The notes: a model not told the origin generated them from the sequence alone. DNA of 19,374 bases from Bacteroidota bacterium (GCA_023412195.1 JAEYNZ010000087.1:1-19374); one strand, 5' to 3'. Counted from the first letter of the stretch, positions 1-6,473 are shown. Made by a program: numbers and translations.

Positions 1-1139
1 CCCTGTCCCGTGGTTACAGGTACTTTTGAAATATTTGCAATCCTCCCTTCAACAATACCATATTCCATATGTGGATAATTGTCAAGTTTTATATTGACAC
101 GTTGATTTTCCTCCACTTTTCCCGCTCCTGCAATGGGGATCGTTGCACGGCCAATAATTTCCTGATCTTTCACAGGAACAACGGTAAAAACTATGTTCCC
201 TTCTGTAACAAATTGATTGGCGCTCCATATGTTCGTAAATGTTACCTCACCTGCAATGGGTGTTTTTAAAATAAATAGCTGCTCCCATGTTTTAAGCTGG
301 TTTGAAAGATTATCATACTTTTCTTTCAGTGCTGCCAGCTGCTGACTGCCTGCTTCAGCCTTCAGCACCTCCTGCTCCTGTATCTGCTGCCTCAGGTTAT
401 TCATTGTAATCTGTGTATTGGCAAGCCCGGTCATTGCATTCTGATAGGCATACTTCTGCTTCAGCATATTGCCTTTTGATTTCTCATAATCAACTTCCGA
501 CATGATTTGCTGACGGTAAAGCGAAGAATCGCGGGAAAACTGGTTATACGCAAGTTCATAATCCTGGCGAAGAACAGAAATCTGTTCCCTCGATTTTTCA
601 ACATAATTGCGATAATCTGCTACCTGCTTCTGAAGCGACTCTACCCGCTGGGTGTATGGATTAAAAGTAAGAAAAGTCTGATAGCTGCGCAATTGGCTAA
701 TAAATGAGGAGTAATATGGATGGTACTGCCCCAGGCTGAAGTTTTCTGAGAAGGATATATCCCTGAACATATCAGTATCTTCAAAATAGGGGCGGACATC
801 TTCAAGTATTTCCAGCAAACGGTATGTATCCGTATAACTTGCCGTATTTTCTAAAACACCCAGTACCTGGTTCTCTTCAACAACCTGATTATTTAAAACA
901 AAAAGCTGATCGAGTTTTCCATTTGCCTTAGCTACAATCTGTACAGGGGGATTCTCTGATAAAATGGTAACGCGGGCTTTAATCAGGTCAGGATATTTAT
1001 AAAAATAGCTGCCGGAAACCAGCACCATAACAACAATCAGCATGATGGTAATTCCCCATCGGATGATCCACCGTGGCGGAGTACCCAAAATCTCCTGTAC
1101 TTCTTCTGAACGAATCTCAATATCTTTTTGAACTGGCAA
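1..1139 (-). CDS. HlyD-family membrane fusion protein of a type I export system (3' end outside window)
   Basis: This reading frame stays open from the left edge to an in-frame stop near 1154 and encodes about 379 residues. I see a short cytoplasmic N-terminus (PVQKDIEIRSEEVQEILGTP), one membrane segment at about residues 27-45 (ITIMLIVVMVLVSGSYF), then a biotinyl/lipoyl-like half (PPVQIVAKANGKLDQLFV, EENQVLGVLEN). A long Gln/Leu-rich coiled-coil hairpin follows (about residues 120-280), then the second lipoyl half (ILKTPIAGEVTF) and a beta-barrel start (GRATIPIAGAGKVEENQRV). That order is typical of HlyD/MFP adaptors, which bridge an inner-membrane ABC exporter to the outer membrane. No ATG precedes the membrane segment; the first plausible start is TTG at 1139, while the first in-frame ATG (1043) lies inside the membrane helix. 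The C39 ABC transporter upstream is the expected partner. The C-terminus is missing only because the window ends. The family is secure, the start is not. Confidence 0.85.
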   Translation of the reverse strand, partial: MPVQKDIEIRSEEVQEILGTPPRWIIRWGITIMLIVVMVLVSGSYFYKYPDLIKARVTILSENPPVQIVAKANGKLDQLFVLNNQVVEENQVLGVLENTASYTDTYRLLEILEDVRPYFEDTDMFRDISFSENFSLGQYHPYYSSFISQLRSYQTFLTFNPYTQRVESLQKQVADYRNYVEKSREQISVLRQDYELAYNQFSRDSSLYRQQIMSEVDYEKSKGNMLKQKYAYQNAMTGLANTQITMNNLRQQIQEQEVLKAEAGSQQLAALKEKYDNLSNQLKTWEQLFILKTPIAGEVTFTNIWSANQFVTEGNIVFTVVPVKDQEIIGRATIPIAGAGKVEENQRVNIKLDNYPHMEYGIVEGRIANISKVPVTTGQ

Positions 1140-1142
1140 AGT

Positions 1143-1201
1143 GATAAATGGTTAAATTGATAAATTGAGAAATGGATAACCTGAAAAATGGCTGAATGGC
1201 G
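1143..1201. repeat. AT-rich degenerate short repeats upstream of the HlyD gene
   Basis: This 59-nt spacer is built from loosely repeated words: AAATGG or AATGG occurs four times (near 1147, 1171, 1186, 1195) and TAAATTGA twice, at uneven spacing. It separates the four-helix-bundle gene from the HlyD gene. I see no hairpin or clear promoter. It resembles the decayed AT-rich tandem repeats on the other side of the four-helix-bundle gene, though the units differ. Confidence 0.4.
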
Positions 1202-1218
1202 ATATTGTAAAAATGATT

Positions 1219-1596
1219 TTAATATTTAAGTTTTTCATTGGTAAAGTTAATTAAATGAAGAATCTCTTTCCGAATATTCAGCATAATTTCGAGGCAATGA
1301 TCATGAACTTCCTTAGTAATCAGTTTCCTGATATATGATTTCCGGATCCAGTCACCTGTTTCTTCCAGTGATCCAATACTTATCCTGTAAAATCTTATCT
1401 TATCTTTTTTCGAATACCTGCCAAATCCTTCAGCAATATTTGCTGATACTGAGTCCACAGCCCTTACAAGTTGTTTTCCAACGGTATCTTTTGAGAAATA
1501 ATCCCACGTGATAACCAAATTCCAAATTTCATTAGAATAATCAAGTGCAATCATATAAGAACTGATCTTATCAATGCTTAAATAATTCTTCTCCAT
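1219..1596 (-). CDS. Four-helix-bundle protein (23S rRNA intervening-sequence / Avd-like family)
   Basis: The 125-residue product is all-helical in appearance. It carries the family signature at about residues 42-62 (RAVDSVSANIAEGFGR), followed by KDKIRFYRISIGSLEE, the usual second conserved block. Length and motifs fit the TIGR02436 four-helix-bundle group, first seen as ORFs in 23S rRNA intervening sequences and structurally related to the Avd accessory protein of diversity-generating retroelements. The molecular role of most members is unknown; Avd-type proteins form pentamers that bind nucleic acid and reverse transcriptase. No reverse transcriptase, template repeat or rRNA is visible here. 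The gene lies between a C39 ABC transporter and its HlyD partner, which are normally adjacent, with AT-rich repeats on both sides. It is therefore more likely an inserted passenger than a part of the exporter. The family call is firm; function is unassigned. Confidence 0.85.
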   Translation of the reverse strand: MEKNYLSIDKISSYMIALDYSNEIWNLVITWDYFSKDTVGKQLVRAVDSVSANIAEGFGRYSKKDKIRFYRISIGSLEETGDWIRKSYIRKLITKEVHDHCLEIMLNIRKEILHLINFTNEKLKY

Positions 1597-1642
1597 AATA
1601 CTAATTAAAATTTATTTATGACTGACAATCCAATTACTAACG

Positions 1643-1771
1643 TTCAATTTCGCAAAATCTCAATTTCTAGTACAATTTTACATTCTCGCAGTTTTACAAT
1701 TTTAAAATTTCTCAGTTTCTATACAATTTTACAATCTCTCAGTTTTACAATTTTTCAACTTCCCAGTTCCA
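1643..1771. repeat. Degenerate tandem repeat, unit about 22-27 nt
   Basis: About five imperfect units follow the scheme TTACAATTTTacaatttCTCAGTT, clearest from 1671 to 1765: TACAATTTTACATTCTCGCAGT, then TTACAATTTTAAAATTTCTC, then TATACAATTTTACAATCTCT, then TTTACAATTTTTCAACTTCC with CAGTT ends. The array covers the gap between the ABC transporter gene and the four-helix-bundle gene and reaches into the last codons of the transporter, whose stop is at 1755-1757. Such AT-rich tracts are prone to slippage. I see no terminator hairpin in them. Confidence 0.6.
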
Positions 1772-3974
1772 GTTGATTCTTTACCAACGAATAATAAGCA
1801 TCCTGTCTGGCAGCCAGTTCTTCGTGATTCCCTGTTTCAACAATGCGACCCTTATCGAGAACGACAATAAGGTCAGCATTTTTTACAGTGCTGAGCCGAT
1901 GTGCAACAGTAACAACTGTACGTCCCTCAAAAAACAAAGAAAGATTATCCATTATTACCTTCTCATTATTTGCATCCAGTGCATTTGTTGCCTCATCGAA
2001 AAACAGAAAAGGCGGATCTTTATAAACAGCCCTGGCTATGAGGATACGCTGTTTTTGACCCTGACTCAAGCCTGTACCCTCCTGCCCTATCTTTGTGTTA
2101 TAGCGTAACGGGAGGCTTTCTATATATTCACCGATGTTGGCAATATCTACCGCCCTGCGCAGCTTTTCCCTGTCTGGATAATCGTCTGCAACCGCTATAT
2201 TGCGGGCAATTGTATCTGAAAATATAAAACCATCCTGCATCACCACCCCACAGTTGCTGCGCCACATCTCCATGTTAAACTGGGTTAATCCAATTCCCCC
2301 GATCTCAATCTTCCCCTCATTGGGAGGATAAAAACCAAGCAACAACTTAATCAGGGTAGTCTTTCCGCTTCCGCTTGCACCAACAATGGCTGTAACCTTG
2401 TTCTCCGGTATCAACAGGCTGATGTCATCAAGCACACGGGCCGACTTGGGGCCTTCATAATGGAACGTCAGCCTGTCGATTCCAATACTTCTTCTTTCGG
2501 GCAGCTCGTAGTTCTTCTGTATTTCAAGACGCTCTTCATCATCCTGCCCGTGGATCTCCCCCAGCCTTTCCAAACTGATTTTAGCATCCTGCCCGGCCTG
2601 AATAAATCCTATAAATTCGTTAATAGGGGAATTCAGCTGACCTATTATATATTGTATGGCTACCATCATACCAAGAGTCATACTGCCGTCGACCACGCTT
2701 TTGGCAGCGATAAATGATATTATGATGTTTTTGATTTCATTGATGAATATGGAACCTACCTGCTGGTTCTGGTTGAGCATCATTCCCCGTACACCTACTT
2801 TAAATAGTTTTGCCTGGATCCTCTCCCACTCCCACCTTTTCTGCTTCTCACAATTGTTGAGCTTGATTTCCTGCATTCCGGTTATCAGTTGGTAAACATT
2901 GCTCTGGTTGGCTGAGGCAACATTAAACCTTTTGTAATCAATTTCCTTTCTCTTTTTAAGAAACATCAGGATCCAAAGTACATAAAGGCTGCTTCCGGCA
3001 TAAAACACCATCAGGATCGACCAGTCATAGTATGCCATCACAAAACTGTAAATAACAAATATGAAAATTCCAAACGACATACTGATCAGATTTCCTGTAA
3101 GGAAGCTTTGAATCCGCTGGTTGTCGTCGATCCGCTGACGGAGGTCTCCAATAAGTTTTGTGTCGAAAAAGCGGATGGGCAACCGCATCAGTTTAATCAG
3201 GAAATCGGATATGAGTGAAATGCTTACACGCGCACTGGTATGCAGCATAATCCAGCTGCGGATGAACCCAACAGCTGTCTGACTTAAAACAAGGACAAGC
3301 TGGGCCACAAGGACCAGTACAATAAAATTGAGATTGTTTGTAGATATCCCCACATCCACTATCGCCTGCATCAGGAAAGGAAAGATCAGGCTGAGAATAC
3401 TTCCGGCCAGAAAACCTAATACCAATTGAGTAAGAAGTTTCCGGTATGGTTTCAGGTAAGAAAGCAGATATCCGAAACCTGTTTTATTTACTTTCTCCCC
3501 CTCTTCCACATAAAAATCGGAAGTAGGTTCCAAAATCAAAGCTATGCCTGCCGGTTCACCTTCATGCCGGGTGGAAGCCCAGTATTTTACGAACTCTTCC
3601 TGGCTGTACTTTAACAAGCCATGTGCAGGGTCGGAAATATGAAACTCTACCCCCTCCGTGATGCCACCAAAAGGCTTATATTTTTTCTTTATTTTATGTA
3701 GAACAACAAAATGATTCTGAGTCCAGTGGATGATAGCCGGTAAAGGAACGTCAGCAAGTTGCTCCATTGTAATGCGAACTCCCTGTGAACGGAAACCTAT
3801 TTTTTCAGCTGCATCGCTGATTGTCAGCAACGAAACGCCTTCCCTGGTTTTCCATGTCAGCTCCCTTAAAGTATCCAGATTATAATGCTTCCCAAAATAC
3901 TTTGCCACAATGCGCAGGCATGTTGGTCCGCAATCCATTGCATCGGGTTGAAGATAGTGTGGGAACTTTGGCAT
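1755..3974 (-). CDS. Peptidase-containing (C39) ABC transporter, bacteriocin / GG-peptide exporter
   Basis: This 739-residue protein has the three-part layout of PCAT exporters, which cleave a double-glycine leader from a peptide and export it. Residues 1-135 are a C39 cysteine peptidase with its key residues intact: Gln9, catalytic Cys15 in DCGPTCL, His88 in NHFVVLH and Asp115 in ISDPAHG. Residues about 170-460 are the membrane domain, with helices around 180-205, 218-238, 295-340 and 415-450. The C-terminal ATPase has Walker A GASGSGKTT (532-540), signature LSQGQKQR (636-643), Walker B FLFFDEA (656-662) and H-loop His692. All catalytic motifs are present, so the protein should be active. 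The HlyD-type adaptor lies downstream, beyond the four-helix-bundle gene. No precursor peptide with a recognisable GG leader is seen in the window, so the substrate is unknown and may be encoded elsewhere. Confidence 0.95.
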   Translation of the reverse strand: MPKFPHYLQPDAMDCGPTCLRIVAKYFGKHYNLDTLRELTWKTREGVSLLTISDAAEKIGFRSQGVRITMEQLADVPLPAIIHWTQNHFVVLHKIKKKYKPFGGITEGVEFHISDPAHGLLKYSQEEFVKYWASTRHEGEPAGIALILEPTSDFYVEEGEKVNKTGFGYLLSYLKPYRKLLTQLVLGFLAGSILSLIFPFLMQAIVDVGISTNNLNFIVLVLVAQLVLVLSQTAVGFIRSWIMLHTSARVSISLISDFLIKLMRLPIRFFDTKLIGDLRQRIDDNQRIQSFLTGNLISMSFGIFIFVIYSFVMAYYDWSILMVFYAGSSLYVLWILMFLKKRKEIDYKRFNVASANQSNVYQLITGMQEIKLNNCEKQKRWEWERIQAKLFKVGVRGMMLNQNQQVGSIFINEIKNIIISFIAAKSVVDGSMTLGMMVAIQYIIGQLNSPINEFIGFIQAGQDAKISLERLGEIHGQDDEERLEIQKNYELPERRSIGIDRLTFHYEGPKSARVLDDISLLIPENKVTAIVGASGSGKTTLIKLLLGFYPPNEGKIEIGGIGLTQFNMEMWRSNCGVVMQDGFIFSDTIARNIAVADDYPDREKLRRAVDIANIGEYIESLPLRYNTKIGQEGTGLSQGQKQRILIARAVYKDPPFLFFDEATNALDANNEKVIMDNLSLFFEGRTVVTVAHRLSTVKNADLIVVLDKGRIVETGNHEELAARQDAYYSLVKNQLELGS

Positions 3975-3992
3975 TGGCTTCGTTTTAGGGGC

Positions 3993-4000
3993 GAAAGATA
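3993..4000 (-). promoter_or_regulatory. Possible -7 box for the C39 ABC transporter gene
   Basis: TATCTTTC on the minus strand matches seven of eight positions of the Bacteroidota -7 consensus TAnnTTTG and lies 18 nt before the ATG. No clear -33 TTTG is at the right distance, so this is tentative. Confidence 0.35.
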
Positions 4001-4478
4001 GAAATTTTTACCAATAATTAAAATGTTGGGTTAAATGTAGTTTCCTATGTTCTTTTACTTTTATGATTTAAATCCGGTGAAGCCCGCATAACTGACATTT
4101 GAACCCACCATTTTTGTTGTTGTTGTACTGGTGCAGATAACAGGTGAACCGACACTTCCAGAATATGACATAAATCACAATATTGCTAGGAAGGAAGTGC
4201 TCTTATCTACCGGAGGCACATAATGTTTTACCTGTAATATTCCATACCATTCATTTCAAAGGTTACACCCTTTATCAATTGAAGATTTTTTACCCCATTA
4301 ACTGGGAAAAATGTGTAAAACAACAACAACAGCTATTCGCTTATACCTTATAATATACCAATGATTATTTAAGTGTTACACTACAGAAGCACAGACATCA
4401 TCCTGTTCAGATTTTTCAAAAATCTTATTGGCACAGCTTTGGGTTTATGGGGGTATTAATAATTAAAAATTAAATGTT
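4001..4478. other. Gene-poor intergenic stretch between divergent genes
   Basis: About 480 nt separate the ABC transporter gene from the PRC-barrel gene. I find no recognisable gene, only a 36-codon ORF on the minus strand (4061-4171). A TTGTTGTTGTTGT run at 4113-4125 and an ACAACAACAAC run at 4319-4329 are short inverted copies about 190 nt apart. GATTTTTCAAAAATC at 4410-4424 is a short dyad before the PRC gene. Neither looks like a terminator or riboswitch that I can name. Confidence 0.5.
4061..4171 (-). CDS. Possible small peptide ORF upstream of the C39 exporter, unconfirmed
   Basis: An ATG-to-TAA reading frame of 36 codons ends 86 nt before the C39 transporter and points the same way. 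The predicted peptide is unusually rich in Ser, Thr and Gly (for example SGSVGSP, CTSTTTTK, SYAGFTGFKS), with one Cys and no acidic residue. That is the position in which a transporter's peptide substrate is often encoded. However, I see no leader with a GG, GA or GS cleavage site followed by a core, and no ribosome binding site or convincing promoter. The opposite strand also has an open stretch across the same bases, which weakens the case. It may be chance or the tail of a decayed precursor. Confidence 0.2.
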   Translation of the reverse strand: MSYSGSVGSPVICTSTTTTKMVGSNVSYAGFTGFKS

Positions 4479-4853
4479 ATGGCACCCAAATTATTATCTG
4501 CCTCTACTATTGATGGCATGAAAGTCATCAATCATGCACGTGAAGATGTTGGAAAGCTTAAAGATCTGATGATCGACTGGAACAATGGAAATGTTGCATA
4601 TGCAGTGATGTCCTTTGGTGGTTTCCTCGGAATAGGAGACAAATATTTTGCGATCCCCCTTGAATCATTCAAATTTGAGCATGAAGACGGACGGGATTAC
4701 GCTGTACTGAACGTCAACAAGGAACAACTGGAAAATGCACCGGGTTTTGATAAAGATGTCTGGCCACAGCATCCCGATTACACTTTTATTGATTCAGTGC
4801 ACACCCATTACGGTTATGAATCTTATTCAGAAAGGTATCCGCCAAGGTTTTAG
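4479..4853 (+). CDS. PRC-barrel domain protein
   Basis: The 124-residue product reads as a PRC-barrel: STIDGMKVINHAREDVGKLKDLMIDWNNGNVAYAVMSFG at about residues 8-48, then GDKYFAIPLESFKF and a Tyr/Pro/His-rich tail. The pattern of linking a domain identity (DVGKLKDLMID) to a strand repeat (VAYAVMSFGG) is the hallmark of PRC-barrel proteins, which occur in photosynthetic reaction centres, in RimM and as stand-alone stress or sporulation proteins. It has no signal peptide or membrane helix, so it is probably cytoplasmic. It is a single-gene unit with its own terminator. The exact role is unknown; stand-alone members are often linked to stress responses, but nothing here tests that. Confidence 0.85.
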   Translation: MAPKLLSASTIDGMKVINHAREDVGKLKDLMIDWNNGNVAYAVMSFGGFLGIGDKYFAIPLESFKFEHEDGRDYAVLNVNKEQLENAPGFDKDVWPQHPDYTFIDSVHTHYGYESYSERYPPRF

Positions 4854-4878
4854 AATATCGTGGTATTGATTTAAATTT

Positions 4879-4906
4879 AAAAACCTCATAAATTTATGAG
4901 GTTTTT
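4879..4906. terminator. Bidirectional intrinsic terminator after the PRC-barrel gene
   Basis: A perfect 28-nt palindrome has A5 on one side, T5 on the other and the core CCTCATAAATTTATGAGG. It begins 26 nt after the PRC-barrel stop codon. Because it is symmetric, it can also end minus-strand transcription, and it contains the stop of the truncated S41-like remnant. Confidence 0.85.
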
Positions 4907-5102
4907 ATTTGTGGAAATTTGTCCCAATCGATCTGCTTTGCTTCATCACTCGGATGAAACCATCTGATATAACCATACAGCCTTGCAAAAGCTGTTATGT
5001 TTTCCACTTTTTTTATTTGTGAGATTTTGTGATTTGAACAACCACCTAATAAAAATAATATTGAAACAAACCAAACAGTGACAATTATTCTTTGTTTTTC
5101 AA
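4894..5102 (-). pseudogene. Truncated, frameshifted 5' remnant of an S41-family lipoprotein peptidase
   Basis: On the minus strand I read a lipoprotein signal peptide (IIVTVWFVSILFLLGGC, lipobox LGGC) followed by KVENITAFARLYGYIRWFHP and SDEAKQIDWDKF. The block F-A-x-L-Y-G-Y-x-R-x-F-H-P-S-D-E-A-x-x-I-D-W-D is, from memory, the typical N-terminus of secreted S41 (C-terminal-processing-like) peptidases of Bacteroidota. Everything after DWDKF is gone: the frame runs into the palindromic terminator and stops after six more residues. The start is also broken. A likely TTG start at 5102-5100 followed by AAAAACAAAG is out of frame with the signal peptide by one base, as if one A was lost from the run. 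No catalytic part remains, so this is a gene fragment. The S41 assignment rests on motif memory and was not searched. Confidence 0.6.
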
Positions 5103-5246
5103 ATATGCAGCATACCTGCTCGTTTCTGGTTTTGTTATTTACCGTGGTTTTGTTTTTATTATCATAGATAAAAAAAGCCTTAATTTTTCGGATGTTGAAT
5201 GAATTTTACTAAGTATGTATATATTTACATCTTTAAAAAACACCAG

Positions 5247-5501
5247 ATGAAAATAGAAACAAAGAAGCTTGAAACCGGGAATGAAGATAAGGCCTTTATA
5301 AAAATTATAAGAACGAAACAACTTAAAAGAACATTGGCAGGCATCCTTATAGGTGCCGCCGCAGGTTTTGTTTTCTTTTACCTGACCGAAGGAATGTACT
5401 TGGATTCCCTCTCCACCACCGATATTTTGCAGAGCCTGGCATTCGGAGGATTCTTGGGGCTGTTTATTTCCAACAGCCCATGTGCCCGGAACAGGTGCTG
5501 A
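5247..5501 (+). CDS. Small two-helix membrane protein with Cys-containing tail
   Basis: I place the start at the ATG at 5247 (MKIETKKLETG), since the earlier in-frame ATG at 5199 adds only AT-rich, promoter-like sequence (TTG at about 5194, TATATTTA at about 5218). The 84-residue product has a charged N-terminus, a first membrane helix (LAGILIGAAAGFVFFYL), a short loop, a second helix (ILQSLAFGGFLGLFISN) and a tail SPCARNRC with two Cys spaced C-x4-C. It resembles the small two-helix proteins often carried by Bacteroidota, some of which end in metal- or thiol-like Cys pairs. I do not recognise a named function. It stands alone, with no operon partner. Confidence 0.6.
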   Translation: MKIETKKLETGNEDKAFIKIIRTKQLKRTLAGILIGAAAGFVFFYLTEGMYLDSLSTTDILQSLAFGGFLGLFISNSPCARNRC

Positions 5502-5628
5502 ATTTCATATATGTTTTAATGTTTGATGGTATAACTGTTTAAGTGATTTACCTGATAATTGTCTAATTCCTAATAATTAAACGCTAAAACTTTCAAACGC
5601 TCACACAATGATATTTCATATTTCACCC

Positions 5629-5656
5629 CTATACCATGCCTATACCATGTCTATGG
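5629..5656. repeat. Duplicated 11-mer with overlapping dyad
   Basis: CTATACCATGC is followed directly by CTATACCATGT and then CTATGG. TACCATGTCTATGGTA within it is a 6-bp inverted repeat with a 4-nt loop, and a further GGTATAG inverted copy lies near 5689. It could be a protein-binding site, but no gene start is near enough to support this. Confidence 0.45.
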
Positions 5657-5859
5657 TAAATTCAATTAAACATGGACCGGGTATAGCGAAATTAACTACA
5701 GGTGTATGTCGGGTAAAACTGAAAAAAATGTATATGAAGATTTCGATTCATTGGTGCCCGGTTAATAGTTGAGATTTCTCCCTACGGTACCAATAACGGA
5801 TTTACTTAACATGCCCATAGTCTGACAATTAAGACTGAAGCAAAATACCGCATCGGGAA

Positions 5860-5944
5860 CTTTGTGAAACTTCGTGGGCTTGGTGGCTTTGTGGCATATA
5901 TTATTTTTACCACCAAGGCTCCAAGGCGCCAGGAAATCACAAAG
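5860..5944. repeat. Imperfect inverted repeat, MITE-like
   Basis: The outer arms CTTTGTGA (5860-5867) and TCACAAAG (5937-5944) are perfect inverse copies. The inner arms GGCTTGGTGG (5877-5886) and CCACCAAGGC (5910-5919) match in nine of ten. The middle is less conserved. The wording (TTCGTGGGCTTGGTGG, CCACCAAGGCTCCAAGG) is of the kind seen as dispersed repeats in many environmental genomes. No transposase is nearby. Confidence 0.55.
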
Positions 5945-6049
5945 AAGATACATTTATAATATAATGTTCATTCCCTGTCATATCAGCATTGTGCCCAATT
6001 TTTATTTGGGGTTACATCTCGAAATGACGGTGTTTTTCGAGCTTTTGTG

Positions 6050-6096
6050 TTGGGAGGGGTAGGTTGGCGGCTTCGACGCCCTCCTACCCTCCCCAA
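6050..6096. repeat. GC-rich hairpin
   Basis: TTGGGAGGGGTAGG (6050-6063) pairs with CCTACCCTCCCCAA (6083-6096) with two mismatches, and GGCG/CGCC extends the stem toward a TTCG tetraloop-like centre. It lacks a T-run, so it is not a standard terminator. It may be the core of a dispersed repeat. Confidence 0.55.
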
Positions 6097-6307
6097 TAGA
6101 TAACCAATCGATTGTCATCTCAAACTAAGTGAAAGATTCTCAAGATTCAACGGTTTAATAATTTTACCGGCCAACATTGATTTCGGTTATCAGATTTTTT
6201 GGAAAAATCCTTCGATATTCGCATAATATGTTTCTATTTCCTGATGCAGCTTTATTTTCAGATATCAACGTGAGATTTCAGCCACCAACATTTAATGCTT
6301 TCACAAT

Positions 6308-6344
6308 AAAAAAACGCCTGCAAAATTTAATTCTGCAGACGTTT
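6308..6344 (-). terminator. Intrinsic terminator after the interrupted tRNA-Arg copy
   Basis: On the minus strand AACGTCTGCA and TGCAGGCGTT form a stem with one mismatch, followed by seven T. It lies 16 nt past the 3' end of the interrupted tRNA-Arg copy. The same layout follows the intact tRNA copy. Confidence 0.75.
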
Positions 6345-6359
6345 CATATTTCATGGTTG

Positions 6360-6473
6360 TGACCCCGGAGAGACTCGAACCCCCAACCTTCTGATCCGTA
6401 GTCAGATGCTCCCTGCCTGCCGGCAGGCAGGCCTTGCCTGCCGGCAGGCAGGTATCCATTAAGCTACGGGGCC
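6360..6473 (-). pseudogene. tRNA-Arg(ACG) copy interrupted in the D-loop by a 41-nt palindrome
   Basis: Outside the insert this copy matches the intact tRNA-Arg at 6787-6859 in all 73 positions: acceptor arms GGCCCCG/CGGGGTC, anticodon loop CTACGGA with anticodon ACG, and T loop TTCGAGT. The insert (6412-6452) falls between the D-loop (AATGGATA) and the 3' strand of the D-stem (GAGC), so the D-loop grows from 8 to about 49 nt. D-stem pairing could still form around a folded insert, but normal processing and D-loop/T-loop contacts would be expected to fail. I therefore call it a probable tRNA pseudogene. The GIY-YIG gene ends within its first ten bases. Perfect identity elsewhere means the event is recent, or that the copy is kept by gene conversion or is still used. 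Confidence 0.8.
6412..6452. repeat. Double palindromic GC-rich insert inside tRNA-Arg
   Basis: The insert is the perfect 20-nt palindrome CCTGCCTGCCGGCAGGCAGG (6412-6431) followed by a 21-nt near copy with core TGCCTGCCGGCAGGCA (6435-6450). The whole can fold as two hairpins or one long hairpin of about 20 bp. Boundaries are uncertain by one or two bases. From memory this palindrome is a frequent dispersed repeat in environmental Bacteroidota and candidate-phylum genomes. No other copy is in this window. Confidence 0.85.

Larger units (their letters stand above)
5502..6306. other. Long gene-free stretch with several repeat remnants
   Basis: About 800 nt without a believable gene; the open frames here are short and have no family features. 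It contains a duplicated 11-mer with dyads (5629-5656), an inverted repeat (5860-5944), a GC-rich hairpin (6050-6096), and scattered words of the type TCATCTCGAAATGACGG (near 6016), TTGAGATTTCTCCCTACGG (near 5769) and TGTCATCTCAAACTAAGTGA (near 6115). Those words resemble dispersed repeats common in environmental Bacteroidota genomes. The stretch looks like a graveyard of small repeats. Confidence 0.5.

Noticed and set aside
4429..4443. TTGGCACAGCTTTGG before the PRC-barrel gene resembles a sigma-54 -24/-12 element
   Set aside because: The -12 GC dinucleotide is missing at the correct spacing, and no enhancer-binding protein site or activator is seen; likely chance.
5139..5321. 60-codon minus-strand open frame
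   Set aside because: It overlaps the better-supported two-helix membrane protein gene and is a low-complexity Phe/Ile/Lys translation; its 3' part is out of frame with the peptidase relic.
5762..6362. Several open frames of about 60 codons on both strands
   Set aside because: They run through inverted repeats and the terminator region and have no coding features.
6412..6452. CRISPR-like repeat or integron attC site
   Set aside because: There are only two palindromic units back to back, with no spacers, no cas genes and no integrase.
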